Shown: positions 37,931 to 52,550, counted from the stretch's first letter. The stretch: DNA of 64,000 nt from Unio delphinus (GCA_029339505.1 JAQISU010000026.1:385001-449000); one strand, 5' to 3'. Program-made: numbers and translations. Notes: generated by a model from the sequence alone, not told the origin.

Positions 37931-40243
37931 TAGTAGTAGTAGTTTTCTCCATCAATTGGCATTTAAAATATTTCACTTCGATTGGCTGCTTTAAAGAGAG
38001 TTTATTTAAAACGTCACCGGTTAACGTATACACAGCGTCATGATAATCGAGTAACAAGCTTAACCTTATTTTGATCTCTCCTCATTGACAAAAATATTTA
38101 CTTAAAAGATCTTACTGACGTGAAAGACAACAAAGTACTGCGCATCGTTGATGTAAAACAAAGAAAGCGAATCCAGCAGTTTAAGCAATATTCAACAATT
38201 TATTTTCCTAGAATACAAAGTCAAAATTCAAAAGACACGGTATTGTCAAGTAAATCCCAAATGATCATTAATGTCCCATCACAAGTATAAAAAGCCTTGA
38301 CTGTCCTGGTTACGACAATGATAAAATCAAAAATGTCTTTAAATAAGTTTTCGAAAATCCCAGACTATTACCATAACATTTTCTACGGAAAAACACGCTA
38401 ACTTGTAAACAAGGTTAAATCATGAACTCAAATTCAGACAAATTCTTAGAATCGTAAAACAATTTAGGCTTTAACTCAAAAAAAACTCCAAGAAAACAAT
38501 AGGCACACAGTATACATGTACATAACAAAAGAGACCAATGCAAATTTTGATACTAGCTGATGGAATATTCAAAGAAAATTGTTCATACAGTATTGTAACA
38601 GTATCTTATAGTATATTAACAAGTATTCGTAGCTAAAGCATGGTCTACATACTTAAGAACAAGATATTAAATTAATTCATACTCACCTGGGGAGGGGAGG
38701 TACGAAGTACGTTTTAACTTAAACTCAAATGGTGTATGAGGTATACATATAAATCAGTACTAGAGCTCTTGCTAGACAAGTATGAAGTCTTACACAATGC
38801 TAGACAAATATCCTAGTTTATGTTTGGGACTGTTGGACCTAGCTTCAAATCTCGTTTGGCAAAAGTTATTTCATTTATACAGATGCTTCACAACTTTACA
38901 TTTAAACAATAATTTCGACCTGCAACTTAAAAAGAAAACGATATCTGAGACTGTTTCGAAGAATTCGGATATTTTGTCTTTACCTACGAAAGACAATGCT
39001 GCTATCTTTGATGCTTGCATTTCCTGACATATGTTTTTACCCGTATTAGAGACATACATATCTAAATTTAAACTCATTGTGTCCATTTCCTTGCCCTTTA
39101 CTATTTTGTTTATTGAGAATTCTTCAGCTGTTTGTAATTTAATCTGAAGTTTTCTTCTAATATAATGCAGACAGCACACGAAGGCCTGCCACTATGGCTA
39201 CTGATTGTTATCTACATTTTATCAATAATGTGCTAAAATTAAACCATTCTTCCAGTCACATTGACGTCATAAAACTGGCACGTGTCTTTCATCAAAGAAA
39301 CATGCACACAACACAAAGAGTGATAGCTATTTATGGAAGTGGTATGACATAACGTAAACTATAAGGCAGGCAAATCTATCTATATATAGATCTAATGAGG
39401 GATGGTCGATAGTGAAAATAGTTGACCGAATCGCTTATTTTGGACATGTTGTCAGTGATATAATGATTAGTAGTTCTATTAAATAAATGGCTGCTAGTAA
39501 CAGTGAGAAGCAAACCCAACAAATTTTGTAAACCTTAACACATAATTTAATTATCAAATTTAAAAAATGAAATTTCGAGAGGAACTTACAGTATTTTGAA
39601 GTTAATCCAAAATAATACAAATAAAGTTTTATGAAAGTCTAAGACAATGAAAAGTTCCGTATCAATTTCAAAACAGTAAATGTTCTGGCCCGAAAAGAAC
39701 CGTGACGTTGTCAAGATGGGGTGTTCTAGAACTCCTTTGAATAATGCACATTTCCAAAATAATATTATAGCTCAAATAATGAAGACATTCTGCCTCCACT
39801 GAACATTCCAAACAAATGCTTTTCCCCTTGAATAATATCAAAGTACAGCATAAAATACGTTGCAGACTTTGAATCTAAAATCGAAATGAATGCACGTTCT
39901 ATTGCGACTATATCTCCAAATATACCCCACGTGACGGATCTTTACTAATCACTATGCCTCGAACTTGCCTATTCATGTGACCTAGCGTAACTATGAAAAG
40001 CTATTGAACTCCGCTAAAATTGTCTTAATCCCCTCAGCCAATGTCGTCAATAAGGATATTATTAGTACTTGTAAACGTAGAAGTAAGCATCTATTTATAG
40101 ATCATATCTTCTCATTTTTGTTCTTCACAAACTCGGGTCATATAGTCAAAATCTAAAACTAGGCAAAAACTAAAGATATTCTCTACAGTTTGAAACCATG
40201 AATAAAAATTACCAAAATTAGATAAGATAATGTACTAGGAGTA

Positions 40244-40420
<177 letters not shown>

Positions 40421-41974
40421 AATATGCATACAGTCATGTTAATACTTCTAAATATATATTTAAAGCAAATAGCATTTACGTGTAAAGAATCACAGGTACT
40501 TACATTCATACTGATTGACTTCTATCCATTCATCCGTCAGTACATTTTACGCGAAGTAGCTCATGGACGATCGTATCAGTCTCATGTAATTCTGACAAAT
40601 ATTTGAAGGCATTGATATATTATTTGTTTCGTATATATTCTATTTGACATTAAAATTAATCTTGGATTTGTGAATATATATATCACTATGTTGATCCGCT
40701 TTCAGGATTGCAATCTGAGGCTTTTCCATACCTGTTTACGAGACAAATTTGGAAAGCTTCTCAATGGACAGTGGAATTAAATGGTTTGGTTTTACTTAAG
40801 TAGTTTTCATGCGCTGCTATTATCTGCCGATCAACTCAGTTTGCAGTGTCCATGTATTTTATGCATTGGACGTGAAGTCAATACATTTTTGTGGAAATTT
40901 TAAAAGGACACAACGAAACACAACGAAATATGATCAAAACTTTGTTATTAATCAAGTACAGAGCTGCACAGCGTGAGTACCCTATTAATGACCTCCTGTT
41001 TTGTATCCCGCAGAGAGTTATCCGTCTTCCGTTCGTAAATGTGCATGCACAAACTGTGCACCAGTCGTCGACATGACTTGTAACTAATAAGAAAGAAGCA
41101 ACGTCGAAGAGAAACAAGAGCAGCTTCCGACGTGTGTACTGACTGGAACGTATTGCGTGCACTGACTGAGTGATTCTGACAACTAAAGCCAGAATAAAAA
41201 CAATATCGTCTTACATCATGGACTGTGTTACATAGCGTCACGTTCGCGAACTTAGCATTTGCAAAGGAATGGTTGCTGCATTAGGTGGAATATTAATTTC
41301 TTCTACTTATAATGATCATATATTTTTAAGTCATTCTTTTTGGACTATCAATAAATCGTGTGATGGGTCTATTTATCGTAAGCCTCGGCTTAATCAGACA
41401 TATCGTCCATCAATGTGACTTCGTGACTTCTCAAAATATACTTCTGCTTATATAGTCGCAGTTCTTGACACTATTTTGAATAAGCCGATGGTTTTATTAA
41501 TCTTCATCACTGATCATAGGTTAGTGGATAGTTTTGTGTCTGACTGACTATATTTTTCTCGTTACTATATGTCTGTACTTTCTTCCCGTTTGTATTTCTT
41601 TCTTTCTTCAATTATGGGAAAAGATTCTTCTGGAACTACAAGTGTGCTTCAGTCATGAAATTTCCTCAGTTTTCAATTGCACAATGCAGTCCTTAGGGAA
41701 CATATAAATAATTAGTTGGACATTAAAGGAAGTCCTTTTCTATGAGCATTTCCCTGTATCAGCGCTACGTATGTGTCGCAACACTGATGTTACGGGCGAG
41801 GCTATCAAGAAACGTTATTTATCCTATTAAACACTGTTTTAGAAAACGTTCTATTCGGCCGTTATCGAACTAAAAGCGGGTACACGTGAGAACTAATGTA
41901 ATTGTATCATGGAGATAGGTTCAAATGTCGCATTTACGTATTTGAGTTGTTATATATGCATATGTACATTGTGA

Positions 41975-41976
<2 letters not shown>

Positions 41977-42029
<53 letters not shown>
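41977..42029. repeat. (AT)n microsatellite
   Basis: An uninterrupted AT run of about 53 bp. Confidence 0.97.
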
Positions 42030-42031
<2 letters not shown>

Positions 42032-42597
42032 ACAATATTTCACAAGTGAAATGAATTCATTGTACTGCAAATTGTTTCCACTTCCTGAAATAATTTCTTA
42101 ACTCTACTAATAAAATGAAGGGGTTTGTTTTCGTTCCATATTTTTAAGGCAAATGCAGTCGATTCGCAAGAATTTTCTTCTCTCCCTTCTGTGTCAAACA
42201 GATTAACGACTGAATTATTACATCAAAATAAAGACGATCATAATTTATACATTAATTAAGGAGAGCGACTTTTTAAAAATTTAGTTTATATCTATATAAT
42301 ACTTCAAATTGTGTATTGTGTCAAATTATTGGCCGTTTTCATGCGAAAATGAAGAGATTTATATTTTCTTGAATACATCTCTTATCTGGGTTGATTAAGT
42401 GAGCATTGCGCGATTAGGACTATTTTAGAAGCGTGAGAGAGAACGATCGTATGCAACAAATTTCGGAGCGTGGGATTATTAAACAACATATATTAATGAC
42501 TGCGAGTTCTTTGTAAGTTTCTGGAGTTCATATTTTGTTTCTACTTGTGTTCAAACGTGAAATTTTGTACGGCCTTGGCAAGCTAACAGTCGATAAT

Positions 42598-43316
42598 TGT
42601 ACGATGGAATACACTCAACAATGAATGTATCTAGTCTGTTGGTGCGATGGAATACACTCAACAGTGAATGTATTCAGTTCTCAGTAGGATGGAATACACT
42701 CAACAATGAATGTATCTAGTTGTCGGTACGATGGAATAGAAGCAACATTGAATGTATCCAATGCTTGGTACGATGGATTATACTCAACAATTCGTACGAT
42801 GGGATAGACTCAGAAATAAATGTATCAAATTTTTGGTATGATGGAATACACTCAACAATGAATGTATCTAGTTATTGGTATGATGGAATACACACACAAA
42901 TGCATGTATCTAGTTATTGGTACTATGGAATAAAATCAACAGTGAATGTATCTAGTTGTTGGTACTATGTATTATACTCAACAATATGTAATATGGAATA
43001 CACTCAGAAATGAATGTTTCTAGTTGTTGGTACCACGGGATATACTCATCAATTGGTATGATGGAATAATCTCAACAGTGAATGTATCTAGTTCTTGGTA
43101 CGATGGAATACACTCAACAATGAATGTGTCTAGTTGTTGGTACGATGAATACACTCAACAATGAATGTATCTAGTTTTTGGCACGATGGAATATAATCGA
43201 CAATGAATGTATATAGCTGTTGGTACGATGGAATACACTCAACAATTCAATGAATATATCTAGTTGTTGGTATGATGGAATACACTCAACAATGAACGTA
43301 TCTAGTTGTTGGTACA
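42598..43316. repeat. 42-bp minisatellite
   Basis: About 17 diverged units of a 42-bp monomer (ggtacgatggaatacactca, then acaatgaatgtatctagttg plus tt), some truncated to about 27 bp. A 97-codon ORF at 42720-43013 is a translation of the array. Confidence 0.93.
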
Positions 43317-44762
43317 AACATTTTGGTTTACAGCTGTGCTACTACTAAATAGTTATATTCAATTACAATCACAATCTGTTAATTTAATTTTTCATAATCA
43401 CCTCTTTTAAATAAGTTGACTTTCCTCTTGGATGGGATACTTAAAAGCATAATCGACTTTAAGTAAAGTTTTAGAGTTGTAAACTTGCAACTTAACCTTA
43501 TTCCAGACTTTAGCGGATAATTTTTTTTTTTATTTTAAGTACAAACTTTTGTATGTATTTTACAAGCCAGTGATGCACGGCATTAATGTATCAGTAAGAA
43601 AATAATAAGATACAAGAATAGAATGTCTGTTGGGGTACATGAATATAAACATGCACGTATAGCCAATGACAAATATATACTGCTGTGATATAAAAGAAAA
43701 AGCGATAAATACAAGAGGGAAGGTTTCGAGAGGAGACAATTTAACATATTTACAAACAAATAAATAGTAAAATAAAGTTTGAAAATTTTCAAAGAAATTT
43801 TCTTGCATTTTCCGTGCAAGTAAACATTGATGTGTCGCTCTGTATCTTGCATACTAAAATAATGGACATTTTCCAAATTAAAATAGAAATCAGAGTTGAA
43901 TTAAACAATGGAAAATATTCAGCAGAAAATGGTAGATGATTGAATGATCAATGAAAACATTTATGTTTCAAATATTCTTATAGGAAACTGATGGTTTAAT
44001 TCTAAATCAGCCAATATTACATTGTCCAATATAAACACATTAAATTTAATAATATATTTACAGAACGAAACACAACTAAAAAATTAAGTAATGGAATAAC
44101 CTGCTACCACCATGAGTAGGATTTCGACAAATATTAAGTCGATACACGGTTTAAGAGCCCTTATCAAGTAAACATTTAGACATGTGGAACAGTATCTGAT
44201 CACAGAATATGCATCCCGTCAATGTCTAAGTTTGAATTTATTACAACTAAATTGCTTGGCATACACCTTACCTTAACGTATCCAAAATTAGTGGATTATA
44301 TTCCGGTCATGTTTCTCCTTCAGTCTTGTCACACGTTATTGGGTGCTTTTGGTAAGTTGTTATGTAAGGACAATATTTAAGGCTTCAAGCTCTAAACTGC
44401 AAAAATCCTTGTTCAGTAGCTGATGAAGTGAATAGTGATATGTCTTTGGGTTCTCCGAGCACACTCCTTCTGTTGATGTCAGCCAGGAAGTTCGAGCTCC
44501 ATTTTGCTGCGACAGATATCGTTAATAGCATCGTTAGGTCATGGAGAGGTAATAAGGAGGGACATTAAAGAATACATGATTTGTATGCCAGTGTATTAGA
44601 CGTGTGAATGAGTAAAGTAACAGACTGTTTTTAAATATCATGGCACCTGAGTTTAAAGAAGAGCGCGCGGATCTCTTTAATAATTATAGCGAACGTAAGG
44701 TATGGGTTCATAAAATGAATCTCGAAACGGTTATTTTACTATCATATAGTTCTTCATATCAG

Positions 44763-47700
44763 AACTAAGCCCAACTGATCCATAACATGAAAAACCCAAA
44801 AGTCCGTTTTTCATCAAAAGTCATGCTGAATAAAATGGTGGGAACCGGTTTAAAAGTATGGTGACGTACTATCCAATGGTGCGCAGCGAATAAACCAAGT
44901 ATTAAAAAAATCCAAGAGGGGAAAAGGGTTTTAACCGCTTTTAACTAAGCCCAACTGATCCATAACATGAAAAACCCAAATGTCCGTTTTTCATCAAAAG
45001 TCATGCTGAATAAAATGGTGGGAACCGGTTTAAAAGTATGGTGACGTACTATCCAATGGTGCGCAGCGAATAAACCAAGTATTAAAAAAATCCAAGCGGG
45101 GAAAAGGGTTTTAACCGCTTTTAACTAAGCCCAGCTGATCCATAACATGAAAAACCCAAAAGTCCGTTTTTCATCAAAAGTCATGCTGAATAAAATGGTG
45201 GGAACCGGTTTAAAAGTATGGTGACGTACTATCCAATGGTGCGCAGCGAATAAATCAAGTATTAAAAAAATCCAAGCGGGGAAAAAGGTTTTAAACGCCT
45301 TTAACTAAGCCCAACTGATCCATAACATGAAAAACCCAAAAGACCGTTTTTCATCAAAAGTCATGCTGAATAAAATGGTGGGAACCGGTTTAAAAGTATG
45401 GTGACGTACTATCCAATGGTGCGCAGCGAATAAACCAAGTATTAAAAAAATCCAAGCGGGGAAAAGGGTTTCAACCGCCTTTAACTAAGCCCAACTGATC
45501 CATAACATGAAAAACCCAAAAGTCCGTTTTTCATCAAAAGTCATGCTGAATAAAATGGTGGGAACCGGTTTAAAAGTATGGTGACGTACTATCTAATGGT
45601 GCGCAGCGAATAAACCAAGTATTAAAAAAATCCAAGCGGGGAAAAGGGTTTTAACCGCTTTTAACTAAGCCCAGCTGATCCATAACATGAAAAACCCAAA
45701 AGTCCGTTTTTCATCAAAAGTCATGCTGAATAAAATGGTGGGAACCAGTTTAAAAGTATGGTGACGTACTATCCAATGGTGCGCAGCGAATAAACCAAGT
45801 ATTAAAAAAATCCAAGCAGGGAAAAGGGTTTTAACCGCCTTTAACTAAGCCCAACTGATCCATAACATGAAAAACCCAAAAGACCGTTTTTCATCAAAAG
45901 TCATGCTGAATAAAATGGTGGGAACCGATTTAAAAGTATGGTGACGTACTATCCAATGGTGCGCAGCGAATAAACCAAGTATTAAAAAAATCCAAGCGGG
46001 GAAAAGGGTTTTAACCGCTTTTAACTAAGCCCAACTGATCCATAACATGAAAAACCCAAAAGTCCGTTTTTCATCAAAAGTCGTGCTGAATAAAATGGTG
46101 GGAACCGGTTTAAAAGTATGGTGACGTACTATCCAATGGTGCGCAGCGAATAAACCAAGTATTAAAAAAATCCAAGCGGGGAAAATGGTTTTAACCGCTT
46201 TTAACTAAGCCCAACTGATCCATAACATGAAAAACCCAAAAGTCCGTTTTTCATCAAAAGTCATGCTGAATAAAATGGTGGGAACCGGTTTAAAAGTATG
46301 GTGACGTACTATCCAATGGTGCGCAGCGAATAAACCAAGTATTAAAAAAATCCAAGCGGGGAAAAGGGTTTTAACCGCTTTTAACTAAGCCCAACTGATC
46401 CATAACATGAAAAACCCAAAAGTCCGTTTTTCATCAAAAGTCATGCTGAATAAAATGGTGGGAACCGGTTTAAAAGTATGGTGACGTACTATCCAATGGT
46501 GCGCAGCGAATAAACCAAGTATTAAAAAAATCCAAGCGGGGAAAAGGGTTTTAACCGCTTTTAACTAAGCCCAACTGATCCATAACATGAAAAGCCCAAA
46601 AGTCCGTTCTTCATCAAAAGTCATGCTGAATAAAATGGTGGGAACCGGTTTAAAAGTATGGTGACGTACTATCCAATGGTGCGCAGCGAATAAACCAAGT
46701 ATTAAAAAAATCCAAGCGGGGAAAAGGGTTTTAACCGCTTTCAACTAAGCCCAACTGATCCATAACATGAAAAACCCAAAAGTCCGTTTTTCATCAAAAG
46801 TCATGCTGAATAAAATGGTGGGAACCGGTTTAAAAGTATGGTGACGTACTATCCAATGGTGCGCAGCGAATAAACCAAGTATTAAAAAAATCCAAGCGGG
46901 GAAAAGGGTTTTAACCGCCTTTAACTAAGCCCAACTGATCCATAACATGAAAAACCCAAAAGACCGTTTTTCGTCAAAAGTCATGCTGAATAAAATGGTG
47001 GGAACCGGTTTAAAAGTATGGTGACGTACTATCCAATGGTGCGCAGCGAATAAACCAAGTATTAAAAAAATCCAAGCGGGGAAAAGGGTTTTAACCGCTT
47101 TTAACTAAGCCCAGCTGATCCATAACATGAAAAACCCAAAAGTCCGTTTTTCATCAAAAGTCATGCTGAATAAAATGGTGGGAACCGGTTTAAAAGTATG
47201 GTGACGTTCTCTCCAATGGTGCGCAGCGAATAAACGAAGTATTAAAAAAATCCAAGCGGGGAAAAGGGTTTTAACCGCCTTTAACTAAGCCCAACTGATC
47301 CATAACATGAAAAACCCAAAAGACCGTTTTTCATCAAAAGTCATGCTGAATAAAATGGTGGGAACCGGTTTAAAAGTATGGTGACGTACTATCCAATGGT
47401 GCGCAGCGAATAAACCAAGTATTAAAAAAATCCAAGCGGGGAAAAGGGTTTTAACCGCTTTTAACTAAGCCCAACTGATCCATAACATGAAAAACCCAAA
47501 AGTCCGTTTTTCATCAAAAGTCATGCTGAATAAAATGGTGGGAACCGGTTTAAAAGTATGGTGACGTACTATCCAATGGTGCGCAGCGAATAAACCAAGT
47601 ATTAAAAAAATCCAAGCGGGGAAAAGGGTTTTAAACGCTTTTAACTAAGCCCAACTGATCCATAACATGAAAAACCCAAAAGTCCGTTTTTCATCAAAAG

Positions 47701-49395
47701 TCATGCTGAATAAAATGGTGGGGACCGGTCTAAAAGTATGGTGACGTACTATCCAATGGTGCGCAGCGAATAAACCAAGTATTAAAAAAATCCAAGCGGG
47801 GAAAAGGGTTTTAAACGCTTTTAACTAAGCCCAACTGATCCATAACATGAAAAACCCAAAAGTCCGTTTTTCATCAAAAGTCATGCTGAATAAAATGGTG
47901 GGAACCGGTTTAAAAGTATGGTGACGTACTATCTAATGGTGCGCAGCGAATAAACCAAGTATTAAAAAAATCCAAGCGGGGAAAAGGGTTTTAACCGCTT
48001 TTAACTAAGCCCAGCTGATCCATAACATGAAAAACCCAAAAGTCCGTTTTTCATCAAAAGTCATGCTGAATAAAATGGTGGGGACCGGTCTAAAAGTATG
48101 GTGACGTACTATCCAATGGTGCGCAGCGAATAAACCAAGTATTAAAAAAATCCAAGCGGGGAAAAGGGTTTTAACCGCCTTTAAATAAGCCCAACTGATC
48201 CATAACATGAAAAACCCAAAAGTCCGTTTTTCATCAAAAGTCATGCTGAATAAAATGGTGGGAACCGGTTTAAAAGTATGGTGACGTACAATCCAATGGT
48301 GCGCAGCGAATAAACCAAGTATTAAAAAAATCCAAGCGGGGAAAAGGGTTTTAACCGCTTTTAACTAAGCCCAGCTGATCCATAACATGAAAAACCCAAA
48401 AGTCCGTTTTTCATCAAAAGTCATGCTGAATAAAATGGTGGGGACCGGTCTAAAAGTATGGTGACGTACTATCCAATGGTGCGCAGCGAATAAACCAAGT
48501 ATTAAAAAAATCCAAGCGGGGAAAAGGGTTTTAACCGCCTTTAAATAAGCCCAACTGATCCATAACATGAAAAACCCAAAAGTCCGTTTTTCATCAAAAG
48601 TCATGCTGAATAAAATGGTGGGAACCGGTTTAAAAGTATGGTGACGTACAATCCAATGGTGCGCAGCGAATAAACCAAGTATTAAAAAAATCCAAGCGGG
48701 GAAAAGGGTTTTAACCGCTTTTAACTAAGCCCAACTGATCCATAACATGAAAAACCCAAAAGTCCGTTTTTCATCAAAAGTCATGCTGAATAAAATGGTG
48801 GGAACCGGTTTAAAAGTATGGTGACGTACTATCCAATGGTGCGCAGCGAATAAACCAAGTATTAAAAAAATCCAAGCGGGGAAAAGGGTTTTAACCGCTT
48901 TTAACTAAGCCCAGCTGATCCATAACATGAAAAACCCAAAAGTCCGTTTTTCATCAAAAGTCATGCTGAATAAAATGGTGGGAACCGGTCTAAAAGTATG
49001 GTGACGTACTATCCAATGGTGCGCAGCGAATAAACCAAGTATTAAAAAAATCCAAGCGGGGAAAAGGGTTTTAACCGCCTTTAACTAAGCCCAACTGATC
49101 CATAACATGAAAAACCCAAAAGACCGTTTTTCATCAAAAGTCATGCTGAATAAAATGGTGGGAACCGGTTTAAAAGTATGGTGACGTACTATCCAATGGT
49201 GCGCAGCGAATAAACCAAGTATTAAAAAATCCAAGCGGGGAAAAGGGTTTTAACCGCTTTTAACTAAGCCCAACTGATCCATTACATGAAAAACCCAAAA
49301 GTCCGTTTTTCATCAAAAGTCATGCTGAATAAAATGTTATGGTTTAAAAGTATGGTGACGTACTATCCAATGGTGCGCAGCGAATAAACCAAGTA
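44763..49395. repeat. 180-bp satellite array, 25 full units plus one partial
   Basis: Monomers start at aactaagccc every 180 bp from 44763, apart from a 1-bp deletion in unit 25 (near 49230). The last unit (from 49262) is truncated and carries a small internal deletion. Units are nearly identical. Variant bases define subtypes: cagctg units are followed by agaccg units (units 3-4, 6-7, 14-15, 24-25), so a 360-bp higher-order pattern is present. Units 19-20 and 21-22 are identical over 360 bp. Each unit holds gtgacgtactatccaatggt and the palindrome aaccggtt. Minus-strand reading is open except for one TAG per unit; the two 79-codon ORFs exist because units 20 and 22 changed that stop. They are not genes. 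Confidence 0.98.
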
Positions 49396-50089
49396 CACGC
49401 TATCGGAGCACGGATCCGTATTGCTGTTGACTTCACTGCCACTTTTCCAAAATGTATGTATTAAAGAAAAATCGAAAATTACAGTCTCTGCTCCATGAGT
49501 ATTATTAATGTCAAAATTTGTTTATCAGATCTGCACTAAAAAGTCCGAAATATTCCTCGGTGTGACACATTTGGAAATCATTTCAGCATGTGAAACACAC
49601 TTAGACTTAGTGAAACGACTATTAATGGTATAGTCGAACAAAAGGAGTTCCTTAACTTATAACAGTTTAACCTAACATGTGCCATTTAGTTTGATATTTA
49701 GCTCTGTACTTTGAGATACTAGTTCACTCAAAATATAACGCGGCTTTGACAATTAGTTCGACATATGAAGTTGACGTAGTCGTATCATGACAGCCAAATG
49801 TTTTCCCAATATGTACTATTCCTTGATATAAGCTCATCGTAATCACCCACGCAGTGCCTGAGTGACTGAATGTGTCACCCCAAAAACTACATACATGCAT
49901 ACAACCTCACTGCATCCCAACCCTACTTTTACAAAGGTCTCGGACAACAGTTCCGTGTGGGCTTTATAGTACCTACTCCCTGGTCAAGATGCAGTTTGGT
50001 TCAGGTTTGTTGGATTTTCCGTATATGCTGTTATACATGGACTCACCAAATAACGAGAATGTGCATTTTAACAAGTCAGAGTTGTAGAT

Positions 50090-50906
50090 TAATGTGACCC
50101 ATGTTTCATGTTTTACTGATCATGATTGAGGTTTGTTTTAATATTATTTCTTAAGCTCTGTTCATGCTGGAATCATCTGACTAGAAAGTTGCACGCATCT
50201 CTATTAACAACACACATTCACAACAACAGAAGATGAATGTGATCCATATTTAACATTTTACTGGCTTTCGGATACTTTTTGCTCTTAGCTCATGACCCAA
50301 TAATTGGGATTGTGTCACTTTATTCATAATGTTATGCTTAGAATATAAATAAGAACGTGGCTGAGAAATGCATCTGGATGAGTAAACGTAGGTCAATGTG
50401 ATGCATATTTCACTGATTTGTGTTACATTTTTAACAGTTAATTTCAAGCTATTCGTATACTAGAACCACCCATAAAACGTAATGATTGTATTTATATTAT
50501 TACTAAACCTTAACACAATGTCACTGTGACCTACATTTCATATTTTACTAGCTTAGGTCAAGTTCTGCATTCAGCGCATGCCCACTAGGTTATTTTCTGT
50601 ATTAAACAAATGACCACAAAATTTGTTTGCACCATGTATACATATTGTTAAACCAAATCTAATTGGTGATAGGATACATCTTCAAAGGTACTACAACCTT
50701 GCAACGTGACCCATATTTCACGCTTGAGTGTCTTGACTTCCATTTTGTATTTTATCTGCTGATGTTTGAATCATTACACCAGATAATTGTGTACATATCT
50801 TAGTACCGTCCATGTAGTAAATGGTCACCGCAACCTACATTTCACATTTTATTGAATGAGGTTACGTATTTGAGTTTAGCTCATTGTAGAGGTTCTCGTG
50901 GACTCG
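50090..50906. repeat. Degenerate tandem array D, left part
   Basis: Units of about 125-185 bp start near 50093, 50239, 50393, 50522, 50706 and 50829. Each has a gtgacc-atatttcacattttact-like head followed by a ttagctcatg-like block and a t-rich end. The array continues after the repeat B insertion at about 52665-53330. Confidence 0.6.
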
Positions 50907-52550
50907 GTTGGGGTGGGGTGCTCCCAGTAATATATTTAATTATTACAGAAGACCCACTCTGTTAGAAATTGAAGTACTGATAGAGAGATACAAAGCTCCG
51001 AGCCCCCAGCCAGCGATGCCGACAGTTCAGATAATGAATACACAAAATGTGAAATTCAAATAACAACAATTTAATATAATTCAATAACAGTCATCTCTCA
51101 AAAAAATTCAATACTCAAGACCATATCACTCGTCTTTCACTCGACCAAGTGACGGCCTATTTCATCATCTGACTTGATGTGATGGATTTTCCTCTTGCCC
51201 TGTGTTTCTGCTCATCTGTATTATTCTTTATCTTGACTGGAACTCCAGTTCCCCTTCAGCCTATCACATCTCTTCCTCCGTTCTCTCTTTTCCTTGTCTC
51301 ACAGAGATTCGGAACCAACTGTACTAGGGTATTTCCCTTTTTTTACAGCTCCTCCGGTCCTTAAAAGCTTCCTGAACCCACAAGGGCATTAGCATATTCC
51401 TATATATATCTGGACTCACACTAAACAGCAATCTATCATCAGATAAGCCATTACCTTCTTTGGTCACGCATTCGTGCACATCGAAATACTTTCTGATATG
51501 GTGTACACAGTATCAACTGCTTATCATGCATACATCAATAGATGTAATCATATCAGTGTATATTTAGATTCTCAATCTTATTATACAGAACAATATCACA
51601 TAATCAAACGCATTTATGTACATTACACTTCTACCAAGTGTACACAGATATCCATATATCTATGCGCTGATATATCCTTACACATTACTCCTACAAAGTA
51701 TACACAAATAGTCAGATATCCCTATTAATTAATGTTGCATACGGCACCCATTATACAAAGTTATAATTCAATTCAACATTTGTAAATCTAGAATATCGCA
51801 TGAATAAATGCACGAGGTTACTACGAAGTAACCAAATAGCGAATTAAAATATTAATTCTTTACACAAACATTGCTCATATCTCAAAATATGCATGTAGAT
51901 CAAACACTACGAAAAGGAATCAAACACTACACAGGAATCCAACCCTAAAAAATGGTAATTATACGTACTAATGATTCTAGTAATGAAGTATTCATACTGC
52001 ACATATTTGAAGTACAATTACTTTTGCCGTAATAGATTACAATAAGCGAGCAAATAAGTCACTGACCTGTTTGAAGCTCCTTTTGTAATTCCCAGAATAA
52101 CAAAGTTTCTCGCCAATTTAGAATAATGTCTGAGTAGCTTATAACTTCTTGCAAGATGGTTTAGCGACTACTAGAGTTTAGTTCAAGATACTATATTTAA
52201 GTTTGCGATTCCAATGGTGGCCACGCCTTGTTCAACTCCGAGTGGATGTCGATTCACCCATCATCTACACAATTAGAAGACGTTGCTCCCTCCCCGGCAG
52301 TCTGTCAAGGGTGGAATACGACCCGCACTTGATGTTCCTCTGAAGCCAACACCGGATTTCATCTCTTACCTGTGAATCGCGCGCCGCCAAAATAAGGCGC
52401 CAGTAACGAGTTCCTATACACACTGGCTTTGACACCTCATTGTTCGCAAGACTGACATTCGTAACATTTATAAGTCGAAATTATTAGCCTCAGGATCTAG
52501 CATATACATTTTGAAATTTGGTTATTGTTTCTTTTACAATGGGACACTAA
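50907..52550. repeat. Dispersed repeat family B, copy 2
   Basis: The partner of 22001-23180, about 450 bp longer because of extra sequence around 51420-51830 that contains loosely repeated tacacagatatccatatatc-like phrases. It lies inside degenerate array D, so it was inserted after that array formed. Confidence 0.8.

Noticed and set aside
48005..48604. Repeated 79-codon minus-strand ORFs
   Set aside because: These are satellite monomer translations made open by one base change in units 20 and 22. All other units carry the stop.
44763..49395. CRISPR-like regular repeat array
   Set aside because: The 180-bp units are contiguous with no unique spacers, and the DNA is eukaryotic.
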